From Hemicentrotus pulcherrimus (lineage: Eukaryota; Echinodermata; Echinoidea; Camarodonta; Strongylocentrotidae): a DNA stretch of 15,775 nt. Numbering within the stretch: the stretch's first letter is position 1; each line of letters begins with the position of its first letter. Below, in pieces: positions 8,143 to 15,321 of the stretch. The position numbers and the translations under genes are program-made. The notes beneath the pieces were generated by a model. That model was given only the letters and a program-made list of their open reading frames with translations. It was not told the DNA's origin and ran no database searches. The DNA lies in the NCBI GenBank assembly GCA_003118195.1, contig BEXV01000481.1, positions 3,416 through 19,190 on the forward strand, given 5' to 3'.

Positions 8143-8700
8143 GGCAGCACATTAATTACATGTAAACATCCATGAATACTCAAGAGAGATGGGGTAAAAC
8201 CCCCGAAACTGGTTCAAAGCGTCTAGTCTCGATGTCATTGAATTCAAATGCATGTTTTCACTCAAGCCAACCATTACAACATGATAATCTCAATTATTTT
8301 CTTTAGAGTGGCAAGCAAACTATCCTGAATAAAAAAAGGAAATGGTGATGTTTTTGTTTTTCTGAAAGTAATCCCCCCCCCCCCAAAAAAAAAAATATAT
8401 ATCTTTTCAATCCAAGAATTTCGCAGAATTGAAGTAAACATCCAAACAATTGAGTAAAATTTCATTGTGGGGATTAACTATGTAAATCCATAATTATTTA
8501 TATAAAGTTCACGTTATCAAAATTAAAAATACGTCATGTAAGGATATCTATTTTTTAAAAGTAATTAACTTACTGTCTTTATTATATTGATGACAACCGA
8601 ATGTAGTCGCGGTTGGTTTCTTACAACAGAAAGAACTAAATGAAGTAGACAATAATTTTCAGGCAACGAATTATTTACATCTGAGGAAGAAAATCTCGAT
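8143..8700. other. AT-rich DNA with homopolymer runs, no gene seen
   Basis: Holds the C12-A11-(AT) run at 8373-8402 and otherwise featureless AT-rich sequence. Short minus-strand frames here have no motifs. Confidence 0.4.
8373..8402 (+). repeat. C12 run fused to A11 and (AT)4
   Basis: Twelve C, then eleven A, then AT repeats. Homopolymers are error-prone in sequencing, so exact lengths are uncertain. Confidence 0.9.
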
Positions 8701-9012
8701 ATCGAAATGAGACAAACTTTGCACCGAAAAATATTCCCTATCTGGACCAATTACAACAAAATCGAGGGAAAGTCACACGAATTTTCGGCTAATGTAAAGG
8801 CATGGCATGCGAGTTCATGTGACAAGACAATTTCTATATAGTTCAATAAAGAAATTGTCTCGTTCCTTGGAATATTTCTAAACTGAGATTTTATTGAAAA
8901 TAAGACAATTGCTTTACTGAAAAATATCCCCCATCACCAAAAAAAAAAAAAAACTGAGGAAACTTTATGAAGTTTTTGGTCAATGTGAACGCATGGAATG
9001 TGAGTTCATGGC
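8701..9012 (+). repeat. Two-copy 120-bp direct duplication
   Basis: 8701-8821 and 8893-9012 align end to end, offset about 191 bases. Shared words in order: GA(A)AATGAGACAA-like, GAAAAATATTCCC/GAAAAATATCCCC, GAGG(G/A)AA, TTTTGG-like, AATGT, GCATGG-ATG and GAGTTCATG. By eye identity is about two thirds. The second copy has gained an A15 run (8939-8953). No coding frame is preserved between the copies. It may be a fragment of an unknown dispersed repeat or a local duplication. Confidence 0.6.
8825..8860. repeat. 11-bp perfect inverted repeat
   Basis: AGACAATTTCT (8825-8835) and AGAAATTGTCT (8850-8860) with a 14-nt spacer. It lies in the spacer between the two duplicated blocks. Confidence 0.7.
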
Positions 9013-9894
9013 CTGCTGCCAAGATTAAGATGCCCAACTCGTGTAAAGGAAGAAAAATGACACGATCCAGTCGTCACAATGATGATGAGGCGTTCCAACA
9101 CCCCAGAGGAGATAGAAGTATGTTAACATGACGTTAATCTTTCTGGTGGTTTTCCCCTCGATATGTCAAATTTGATGATAATTGACTTTTTAAATTTTAT
9201 GTTATTAATATTATAGTATATAGTGCATTAGTCTGTTGAATTTTATGTAGGAATTTATCTGAAAAAATACGTTAGCATGAAATTGTATTTTGTTTTACCT
9301 GTATTGTTAAGGCATAGAAATACTTCCCAGTCTATAATTTTGCACTTTAAAGTCTATCTTTCTCATTACAATTTGTACTACTATTATCACTGTTATTGAT
9401 ATTATTATCAGAACATTATTATCATAATTTCATTTTTTCTCATTTTATAAATTCATTGATTTTCGTTGGTTTATACAGTTGTATACCATCTTCGAGTTTT
9501 GTTGTTTAATACAAAATAAATTCTTAGTAGGTCCATGATAAAATCGTTACAAATTATGGCAGGTAGGAGGCTCTCAATACTTTGGGTGTCGCTATGGAGA
9601 GTGGAGGGAAGGGGTGAGGGGTCGGGATTATAGTCCCTAGCTAATGATTGTATCAGAATATCCGAAGCCATAGTTCAATGTCCTCTTGCAGTCAACGATC
9701 ATAGTGAATTGAAATGACTCTTTGCCAAATTTCCTTTTCTGTTGGCAAAGTCATCCTCTGACTTTTGTGTACGATTAAAAGAAGCCCCATTTTTGCATCA
9801 CCAGGTGCGAGACTCTACTTATTACGATTCGCACTCGCACTTAACACCAAAGAATGTCACTCGAACTCTAAAATATAAGCAAAACGGAAGAAGT
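9013..9894. other. AT-rich unique DNA, no gene seen
   Basis: Contains a cryptic ATT/ATC run at about 9371-9432 and a purine-rich patch at 9590-9627. The minus-strand 66-codon frame at 9471-9671 has no recognisable motif. Confidence 0.4.
9371..9432 (+). repeat. Imperfect ATT/ATC triplet run
   Basis: Repeated ATTATCA, TTATTGATATT and ATTATTATC words. A degenerate triplet microsatellite. Confidence 0.65.
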
Positions 9895-9895
9895 A

Positions 9896-9939
<44 letters not shown>
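9895..9939. repeat. (AT)n microsatellite
   Basis: About 45 bases of AT dinucleotide with one interruption. ORFs over it read Ile-Tyr and are artefacts. Confidence 0.95.
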
Positions 9940-9942
<3 letters not shown>

Positions 9943-10117
9943 ACGTGACCAACCCCTTCCTTTTTTAGAAAGAAAAAGGCGGTCAATATTAATATATGGG
10001 TCACTTGCTCATGACACCTAGTCTGGCTAGACGAGACAAGAGACTTGCATCTAGAATTACAAACTTAGCACAAAAATAAGTTCCATCTCCGTCTCATCTC
10101 AAAATTGGCATCACAAA

Positions 10118-10282
10118 ATTGAAAAGAATGAAGGTGAGGGCGGGGGGGGGGAAAGGAGCAGGCGACGAAGAAGACGGAGAATAAGACAATACGATCAATA
10201 ACAAATGGATCAACAACAACAAACTCGAGAATAAGAAAGAAAAAGGAGAGAAGGAGAAGAAGAAGTAAGGAATGAAGGAGTC
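10118..10282 (+). repeat. Purine-biased tract with G10 run
   Basis: Mostly A/G on the plus strand with a G10 run at 10142-10151, GAAGAAGACGG and GAGAAGGAGAAGAAGAAG words, and a CAA triplet run near 10210-10221. It is the opposite strand bias to the 3.4-4.0 kb pyrimidine tracts. The two minus-strand frames over it (Leu/Phe/Ser-rich) are compositional artefacts. Confidence 0.7.
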
Positions 10283-10547
10283 GATTCGTGTGGTACAGGA
10301 CTTGATTAAGGATAATGAACGAAAAACATAGATGTTGGCTAAGTCGTAAATACATCTTAAAGGGATCGTTAACAATGTTAAATCTGAGATACACGGTCCT
10401 ACATGTTACCAGTGTCTATGATATGGTGTAATATTAAAGCCCTAAAAAAATCGCGCTTCAAAATGATCAAGAAGTGCCTCAAAAAAGTAAAGATCTTTGA
10501 GGGACCGGTTTTACCATTCTCGTTTTCCCCAATAGACTGTAGTGTTA

Positions 10548-10574
10548 TGAAAACCGTCAGGCGAACGGTTTTCA
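10548..10574. repeat. Perfect 10-bp hairpin, 7-nt loop
   Basis: TGAAAACCGT and ACGGTTTTCA flank CAGGCGA. The arms are uninterrupted. No T-run follows, so it is not a typical terminator. Confidence 0.75.
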
Positions 10575-10699
10575 AAATGTGTAATTCCAATCATAAATAT
10601 CTTGATAATCAGACAGGCGATCGGCTTGTAAACGTCATGGGGTTTCTGACTGACCTAAAGGTTTATAATAATCATAGCATCATGAGCTAAATCCAAAAT

Positions 10700-10722
10700 T
10701 TTGTTTCAGAATCTGAAACAAA
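10700..10722. repeat. Perfect 10-bp hairpin, 3-nt loop
   Basis: TTTGTTTCAG and CTGAAACAAA around AAT. It is 126 bases beyond the previous hairpin. Confidence 0.75.
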
Positions 10723-11637
10723 GTTACCGGATCCCAATAAGAGAATGAGAGAGAGGGAGAGTGGATAAATAAAAATATGAAAGGAAATAGAAAATGTCCA
10801 TTGGCCTGTATTAGTTTATAAATTATCATGTAAGAGGAGATTGATGGTCGCCCAAATCGCAAATATTGACATTTCAGACCCGAACATTCTTTTCGTGAGT
10901 GGAATGTCAACTGCAATCATACTAATGAGAATCGTAGAAATGAAACATTTACATTACCTTGACAACCATTTATTTACGATTGAGGCGCGCCTTGTCATCC
11001 ATAACTAGACTCTGCAAACGTTCCACTATTTCACGATTGGGGAAATCATTCCAATTTGCAATGTAAATAGGATGGTGCCTACTCTAATAAAACTTGTTCT
11101 TCTAGAGAATTATGAAAATGATTATCTTTATTCCATGATATAGTTGCCTGATTCAATATTGATTTAGCTCAGGTTAATATGGTCTAATTGCATTATGATT
11201 TTCAGATATCGGATACCAGTTTGTTCCTTTTTCTCAGACTTGTTTTCGTATCTAACAATATGATATCCTCATGTTTTGGGATGTAGTGGTTACTTTGGGT
11301 AGGAATAAATGTCCAGAATCTGTTCCAAGATTTTAAACGAAAAAAAAAACAACTTCGAATCAGTGCTGATATATCAGTACAATGAAAATATTTGGTTCTA
11401 TTTGTCACGAAGTTTACAGTATCCGGAAGACTGTTACTACAGCCTCTCACTAAAATAAATAACATTTCCTCAAATCTTTTCTAAAACCTGTATTTCAGTT
11501 CTTGTATATCCATGAGAAATGGATCATTCATTAATGTTTGTTTTAATTTGTTTGTCCTTTCTGTAGATGAACAGAGAGACGGTTCTCTATCAGTTTGGCC
11601 GCTGCAAATTTTGGTAGAAACTTTGGTTTAATAATTT
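10723..11637. other. AT-rich unique DNA, no gene supported
   Basis: Contains a GAGAGAGGGAGAG patch at about 10746-10762. The minus frame at 11202-11465 (87 codons) has no motif. A pyrimidine-rich acceptor-like CCTTTCTGTAG ends at 11566. The open stretch after it is only about 21 codons (DEQRDGSLSVWPLQ...), and it is not called as a gene. Confidence 0.35.
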
Positions 11638-11735
11638 TCTATTTATTTTATTTATTTATTTTTATTTATTCATTTTCCACATATGGGAAGGATCACCCTT
11701 TTCAGCTAAAAACTGGTCTTCAAAGGGGTCCATGA
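11638..11735 (-). mobile_element. 3' end of a non-LTR retrotransposon
   Basis: Read on the minus strand, the fragment runs CCATATGTGGAAAATGAATAAATAAAAATAAATAAATAA, with polyadenylation-signal words inside a (TAAA)n tail (11638-11676). Upstream is GACCAGTTTTTAGCTGAAAAGGGTGATCC. This arrangement, a short 3' UTR running into a microsatellite-like tail, is characteristic of truncated LINE copies. No reverse transcriptase sequence is present, and the upstream boundary is uncertain. Confidence 0.5.
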
Positions 11736-11814
11736 TAATCACGCTCTATGATTATTTACATGAGTATTTAATATGAAAAACTAAATTAAAATATCTAAGC
11801 TGTTTTGGCTCCTA

Positions 11815-12175
11815 ATCGCAGGTGCATGATGGTAGTGACATGTCCTGGTTACGTTTCCTGCCCGGGTCACGAGGCGTAGTAAAGGGTCAGAGGGGTTAAG
11901 AGATTTCCCGCAGCGCCCTCGCATTGCCGTTGACCCCGGCTCCAAATTAAAAGATGATGTGAAAATAACGGGTCATGATCATTTTGACTCTTGTCTGGCG
12001 TANCCTCCTCGACCTTACGGCATCCTCACCCTTATCTAATTCCCCAACCTCTCTCATTGTTTTGCGTGACGTCATTCCCGTAAATGAAACACAGATTAAG
12101 ACCTGTACAATGACATAACTTCACAAAACAATACAGTATTGTTACCATGACAAAACAATATGGCGGTCCAAAGAG
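11815..12175. promoter_or_regulatory. GC-richer block with CRE and paired Sox-like sites
   Basis: A higher-GC island (CCCGCAGCGCCCTCGC, GTTGACCCCGGC) in AT-rich DNA. It contains a perfect CRE palindrome TGACGTCA (12067-12074), a palindrome ACAATAC-A-GTATTGT (12128-12142) made of two opposed ACAAT Sox cores, a third ACAAT at 12155-12159, and AATATGGCGG (YY1-like) just after. The sequence has an unresolved base at 12003. No coding frame is apparent. Possible cis-regulatory module; unproven. Confidence 0.25.
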
Positions 12176-12442
12176 ATTGGAGGCATTTCTGAATCGTCAC
12201 GACAAGTAATAATCATCATCTCTATCTCGGGTAGCATCTGCGTACCAAACTAGTCTTAAGGTACATACTCTAATTAGCCACTTTACTACGATTCTCAAAT
12301 CCTTGAGCAGAGCCTAGCTTGGCCAGTGTACTAAGCCTATATTCAGTACGCCGTCAGCATAGTCTCACAGAGGCTATAGTGCAGACTCTGTTATGCGCGA
12401 CTGTCAAGGGATTCGACTGCCAACTAATATCTAACTACGATA
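12176..12442. other. Unique DNA, no gene seen
   Basis: Mixed-composition DNA with no open frame or repeat that I can support. Confidence 0.4.
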
Positions 12443-12720
12443 TTATTTTCATTTCAATTTTTATTTGCAACAAAATACAAATATCATAACAAAATTAATA
12501 CTATGCAAAATGTATACAAAATGCTAATACATTTGGGGGAGCATTCCTTCGGGAACACCCGATTCAATGGACTTACCTAGAGGTAAGCAGGAGTTCCATT
12601 GCCTTGTTCAACCGGTGTCAAATATCCAATATCCATAGAAATTTCAAATTTGAAGGATTATTATTGGCTATTGCTATGAAAGTAGTTCATAGTTTCCCAT
12701 GCAAATTATGTTTTCCTTTG
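12443..12720 (-). mobile_element. 3' region of a non-LTR retrotransposon
   Basis: On the minus strand the segment ends TTGTTGCAAATAAAAATTGAAATGAAAAT: an AATAAA word (plus-strand TTTATT at 12460-12465) followed by a degenerate A-rich tail (12445-12459). Upstream are GTGTTCCCGAAGGAATGCTCCCCC and ATTAGCATTTTGTATACATTTTGCAT, which look like a LINE 3' UTR. No reverse transcriptase codons survive here. A host-gene 3' UTR is the alternative. Confidence 0.4.
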
Positions 12721-13145
12721 TTTTGATTTGATTCGTTAATTTTGCATATGTTTATGTTTTGTTATCTTTTGTTACTTTTTTGTGTGTGTGATATAATTTG
12801 TATATTTTTTATTCAGTTAAAACAGACTTTCTGGGGGAAAAAAAAATGTTTAGGCTGAAAGAGTTACCGTGTTTACATAAATAAATAAATGAAACGAAAA
12901 CAAAAATCAACATACCACACTCAAACATGACAAATTTACATAAATAAAAATTATGTAGCCATCAAAATATACATAATATTGATGTTTAGGGGGTCCTTTT
13001 ACACTTGTCTTCTCGAGTTATTGTTATTTTTGTGTTAGTTACTATCATCGTCCTATCTTTTTATGTAGTAATGAAGAAGAAACAAATTAACAGTAAAATA
13101 AGTAAATGTAGTAAAATAGAATCTTTTAAATCATCCCACAACTTC
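12721..13145. other. Very AT-rich DNA, no gene seen
   Basis: Contains a GTGTGTGTG run (12781-12789), an A9 run (12839-12847) and TAAATAAATAAATGAAA (about 12879-12895). No gene or complete repeat could be called. Confidence 0.4.
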
Positions 13146-13149
13146 TTGT

Positions 13150-13290
13150 CGAGGACGTCGGATCGGAGCTAGGTCGGCACTTTTAGTATGTCATCGGGTC
13201 ACTTCGGGTGCCATTCGTTTTCACGCCGACAAAACAAGTCGCCTTTCGTCTGACATACTTCATACGGAGGTCAAGGGTCGATACGCCGAG
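13150..13290. other. GC/CpG-richer block with pairing arms
   Basis: A short CpG-rich island between AT-rich flanks. AGTATGTCA (13185-13193) pairs with TGACATACT (13251-13259). GTCGGC (13173-13178) pairs with GCCGAC (13225-13230). GGCAC (13176-13180) could pair with GTGCC (13208-13212). The first two pairings cross each other. Structured RNA, a repeat fragment or chance are all open; no family recognised. Confidence 0.25.
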
Positions 13291-13459
13291 AGAAGAAAAC
13301 AAAAATCATAATTATTATACAAAGGATTTATTGCAATAACCGTAGCATGTACGGATTGACAAATTCTTGTAGTGATTTGTTAGTAGTGGTTTATCATGCT
13401 CTACATTGTCAGTATCGTGTCATTTATTATCGTAATAAGTGTCGAAGTGTGAAAGAATG

Positions 13460-13502
13460 TTCTCTCTCTCTCTCTCTGTCTCTCTGTCTTTCTGTCTCTC
13501 CA

Positions 13503-13557
<55 letters not shown>

Positions 13558-13610
13558 CCTCCCTCTGTATGTGTATCTCCCTGTCTATCACTCTATGTCG
13601 CTCTCTATAA
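13460..13610 (+). repeat. CT/TC microsatellite
   Basis: Interrupted CT from 13461, then about 43 bases of pure CT (13505-13547), then mixed CCCT, CTGT and CTATAT. Frames over it read Ser-Leu repeats and are artefacts. Confidence 0.95.
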
Positions 13611-13748
13611 TTATTATGGTTTTCTCTATCTCACCCCGTCTTTCTCTTTCCGTATTTTATGCATCTCACCATTCTCTAATCCCCCTTGCCCTCCGTTATC
13701 CCCTATCCCGACTTCTTTGGATGTTTATTCATGTAAACAAATTCCACA

Positions 13749-13850
13749 TTTTGATTTGATTTGAATTTATTTCCGTATAAAAAGAAGTACGATAATCGAA
13801 ACATTACCGGAATGTACACATACCATTACAGACAAACGCTGGATGGATGG
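13749..13850 (-). mobile_element. 3' end of a non-LTR retrotransposon
   Basis: On the minus strand the segment reads ATACGGAAATAAATTCAAATCAAATCAAAA: a polyadenylation-type AATAAA word (plus TTTATT, 13766-13771) followed by a (TCAAA)n tail (13749-13765). This is a typical CR1/L2-like LINE terminus. The upstream limit is uncertain and no coding sequence is seen. Confidence 0.5.
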
Positions 13851-13960
13851 CCCTACTCAGCATCCACCAATATGGCGGCGCTGTTCCACCGAGGGGTCCA
13901 TATTTGGTTTTCTCTCCTCTCCCCCTTAAAGGAGAAACCGACCAAGATATTGAGCTGGTT
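13851..13960. other. Short unique block with CArG and YY1-like words
   Basis: AATATGGCGGCG (13869-13880) fits the YY1 core AANATGGCGGC. CCATATTTGG (13898-13907) is a perfect CArG box, CC(A/T)6GG. TTAA-AGGAGAAACC (13926-13939) has the form of another TTAA element end. No partner terminus was found. Confidence 0.3.
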
Positions 13961-14170
13961 TTAAAGATACTATGTCCCTTTTGCAGCCTTCATCAAATTT
14001 TGTAGAACTTTGCAGGAATTATGACTATTTCATGTAGGTCCTATCTGTCAAATTTAAACATTAGCAGTGTCCTACTATTCAAATTATGCAAGGAAACACC
14101 TTTACCCAGACTTCACTGTCAGACACTATTGAGTGACTGACTGACATCTTTTTATAGTTGGTAATAACAT

Positions 14171-14617
14171 ACATAAAACAGGCGCGTAGCCAGGGGGCGG
14201 TGGGGGCGATCGCCCCCCCCGAAAAAAAACGCCAGTCAAAAAAAAAAGGGAGACAAAAAAAAAAAGGAAGAGAACGTAGGAAAAATAAGGATTAAGAGTC
14301 GAGGTACAACCAATCGTCTTCGATCTTTCTCTAATAATTTAATGAAACGTCAAAGCTTCCGCGCTATGCGCGGAGTAAGGGGAACTTGATTCAAACAAGG
14401 ATTAAGAGTCGAGGATGGTACAACGAATCAATGAAACTTCAAAAGAAACTGAATTTAGATAAGGATTAAGAGTCGAGAACGGTCCAACGAATCGTCTTCT
14501 TTCTATAATAATTTAATGAAACGTCGAAGCTTCCGCGCTACCTGCACCCACCCCCTAGGGAGCGTTCTCACTACTGCCCCCCTATAATGATATCCTGGCT
14601 ACGCGCTTGACATAGAA
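14171..14617. mobile_element. Non-autonomous hAT-type transposon with 8-bp TSD
   Basis: The element runs 14179-14609 (431 bp). Its terminal inverted repeats are 16 bp with one mismatch: CAGGCGCGTAGCCAGG at 14179-14194, and CCTGGCTACGCGCTTG at 14594-14609. Flanking 8-bp duplications match at 7 of 8 positions: ACATAAAA (14171-14178) and ACATAGAA (14610-14617). An 8-bp TSD with CA...TG ends fits the hAT superfamily. Just inside the left TIR is a perfect 16-bp palindrome (14202-14217, GGGGGC-GATC-GCCCCC). No transposase is encoded. It lies inside the outer TTAA element. Confidence 0.8.
14287..14540 (+). repeat. Three internal repeats of the hAT element
   Basis: The phrase AAGGATTAAGAGTCGAG starts at 14287, 14397 and 14461. 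The first and third copies stay similar for about 80 bases (CAATCGTCTT, TAATAATTTAATGAAACGTC, AAGCTTCCGCGCTA). The second is shortened. A CCGCGC-TAT-GCGCGG hairpin (14359-14373) ends the first copy. Unequal tandem amplification inside the element is the likely origin. Confidence 0.75.
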
Positions 14618-14780
14618 ATGAGCTGTAACAGGTAGGCTACATGAGCATTTGTCTACCTTAAAAACCCACTACTTGTAATGGCCAAGATTAAAATGATTGA
14701 AACTTTGTGCAGCACAAAACGTACGACCATTCGGTACAAAGGTCTAAAAATCAAACTATTACTTAGGTAATTGCAATCAC

Positions 14781-14985
14781 TTAAAGGCAGGCTTTACTAC
14801 ATCAGCTAGAAGGGATTAGACCACCTAGCGAGCCAGCGAGGTCACTGTGACAGGTGGCTATCTCATTAACTCAGCTCTCATTTAACATAAGAAAAAGAGG
14901 ATCATGGGGGACCAACAGGCACCGATTAGGGAAGTTTTCTATATAGAGGGAACAAGTAGCTACAAGTAGGAAAGTGTGCCTTTAA
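14781..14985. mobile_element. Short TTAA-flanked MITE (197 bp)
   Basis: TTAA (14781-14784) and TTAA (14982-14985) bracket 14785-14981, which begins AGGCAGGCTTTACTAC and ends GTAGGAAAGTGTGCCT. Including the target site, the 21-bp ends match at 18 of 21 positions as inverted repeats. No coding capacity. It has the same TTAA-AGG end form as the outer element but a different sequence beyond, so it is a distinct family or subfamily nested within it. Confidence 0.6.
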
Positions 14986-15209
14986 GTTGATTCGACATCT
15001 AATGGTCGTTATTTTCCCAATAAAAACCCATTTCAAGCCCTTTAATTTAAGGGAAGTTCTTAATTAGTATTGTCTTTCAAATACCGTTGAAATATAACAT
15101 TTTCATTTTTTGGCTTGCGAATGGGACATAGTACCTTTAAAGAAGAAGAAAACTGGAAGAAATAGGTTTGTGAAAGTTTGAGCAAAAACCGCTGATCTCA
15201 CTCACTCAC

Positions 15210-15319
15210 CAGTTTGCTTGGTACCATACTTGACGGTCCACTTGAACTTGCCACAATATCTCGCCTTTCAAGCACATCAAAATGGCACCTCGGGGAGTGT
15301 TTTTCTTCTTTAAAATTTG
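15210..15319 (-). other. Candidate internal exon by splice signals only
   Basis: On the minus strand an acceptor-like TTGTTTATATTTCCAG (AG at 15320-15321) precedes 110 open bases, followed by a strong donor CTG|GTGAGTGAG (GT at 15208-15209). Two frames stay open across it: one beginning QILKKKNTPRGAIL, another NFKEEKHSPRCHFDVLERR. The plus strand also has a 21-codon frame from an AAAATGG start at 15272. I know no family for any of these. The block abuts a transposon end and could be repeat-derived. Confidence 0.2.
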
Positions 15320-15321
15320 CT

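Larger units (their letters stand above)
10357..10722 (+). mobile_element. Possible TTAA-type element with two hairpins
   Basis: TTAA-AGGGATCGTTAAC (10357-10373) has the form of a TTAA-flanked MITE end. The interior carries a perfect 10-bp hairpin (TGAAAACCGT 10548-10557, ACGGTTTTCA 10565-10574) and a second (TTTGTTTCAG 10700-10709, CTGAAACAAA 10713-10722). A 95-codon plus frame at 10403-10690 (MLPVSMIWC..., Lys-rich, SPIDCSVMKTV in the centre) has no family I know. No matching right terminus (CGATCCCTTTAA) was found, so the element, if real, is truncated. Confidence 0.3.
13961..15140. mobile_element. Outer TTAA-flanked DNA element with nested insertions
   Basis: TTAA (13961-13964) is followed by AGATACTATGTCCC. 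The right end reads GGGACATAGTACCT followed by TTAA (15137-15140). The termini are imperfect inverted repeats: AG(A/G)TACTATGTCCC(T/A)TT(T/C)GCA-(A)GCC, about 21 of 24 positions by eye, with one indel. A TTAA target site is the hallmark of piggyBac-type transposition. The element carries no transposase frame, so it is non-autonomous. Its interior holds a hAT element and a second TTAA MITE, which implies it is the oldest of the three. Confidence 0.55.

Noticed and set aside
9742..10004. ORFs on both strands containing Ile-Tyr runs
   Set aside because: They cross the AT microsatellite; the same applies to the minus frame at 1674-1895.
10065..10394. Two minus-strand ORFs of 93 and 109 codons
   Set aside because: Leu/Phe/Ser-rich readings of a purine-biased plus strand, with a G10 run; compositional artefacts with no motif.
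12003..12003. Unresolved base N
   Set aside because: An assembly or sequencing ambiguity with no biological meaning; noted only as a quality flag.
13347..13759. Two plus-strand ORFs with long Ser-Leu runs
   Set aside because: They cover the CT microsatellite; the non-repeat parts show no recognisable domain.
15038..15053. Palindrome at CCCTTTAATTTAAGGG
   Set aside because: The two halves differ at two positions and it falls in AT-rich DNA; not notable.
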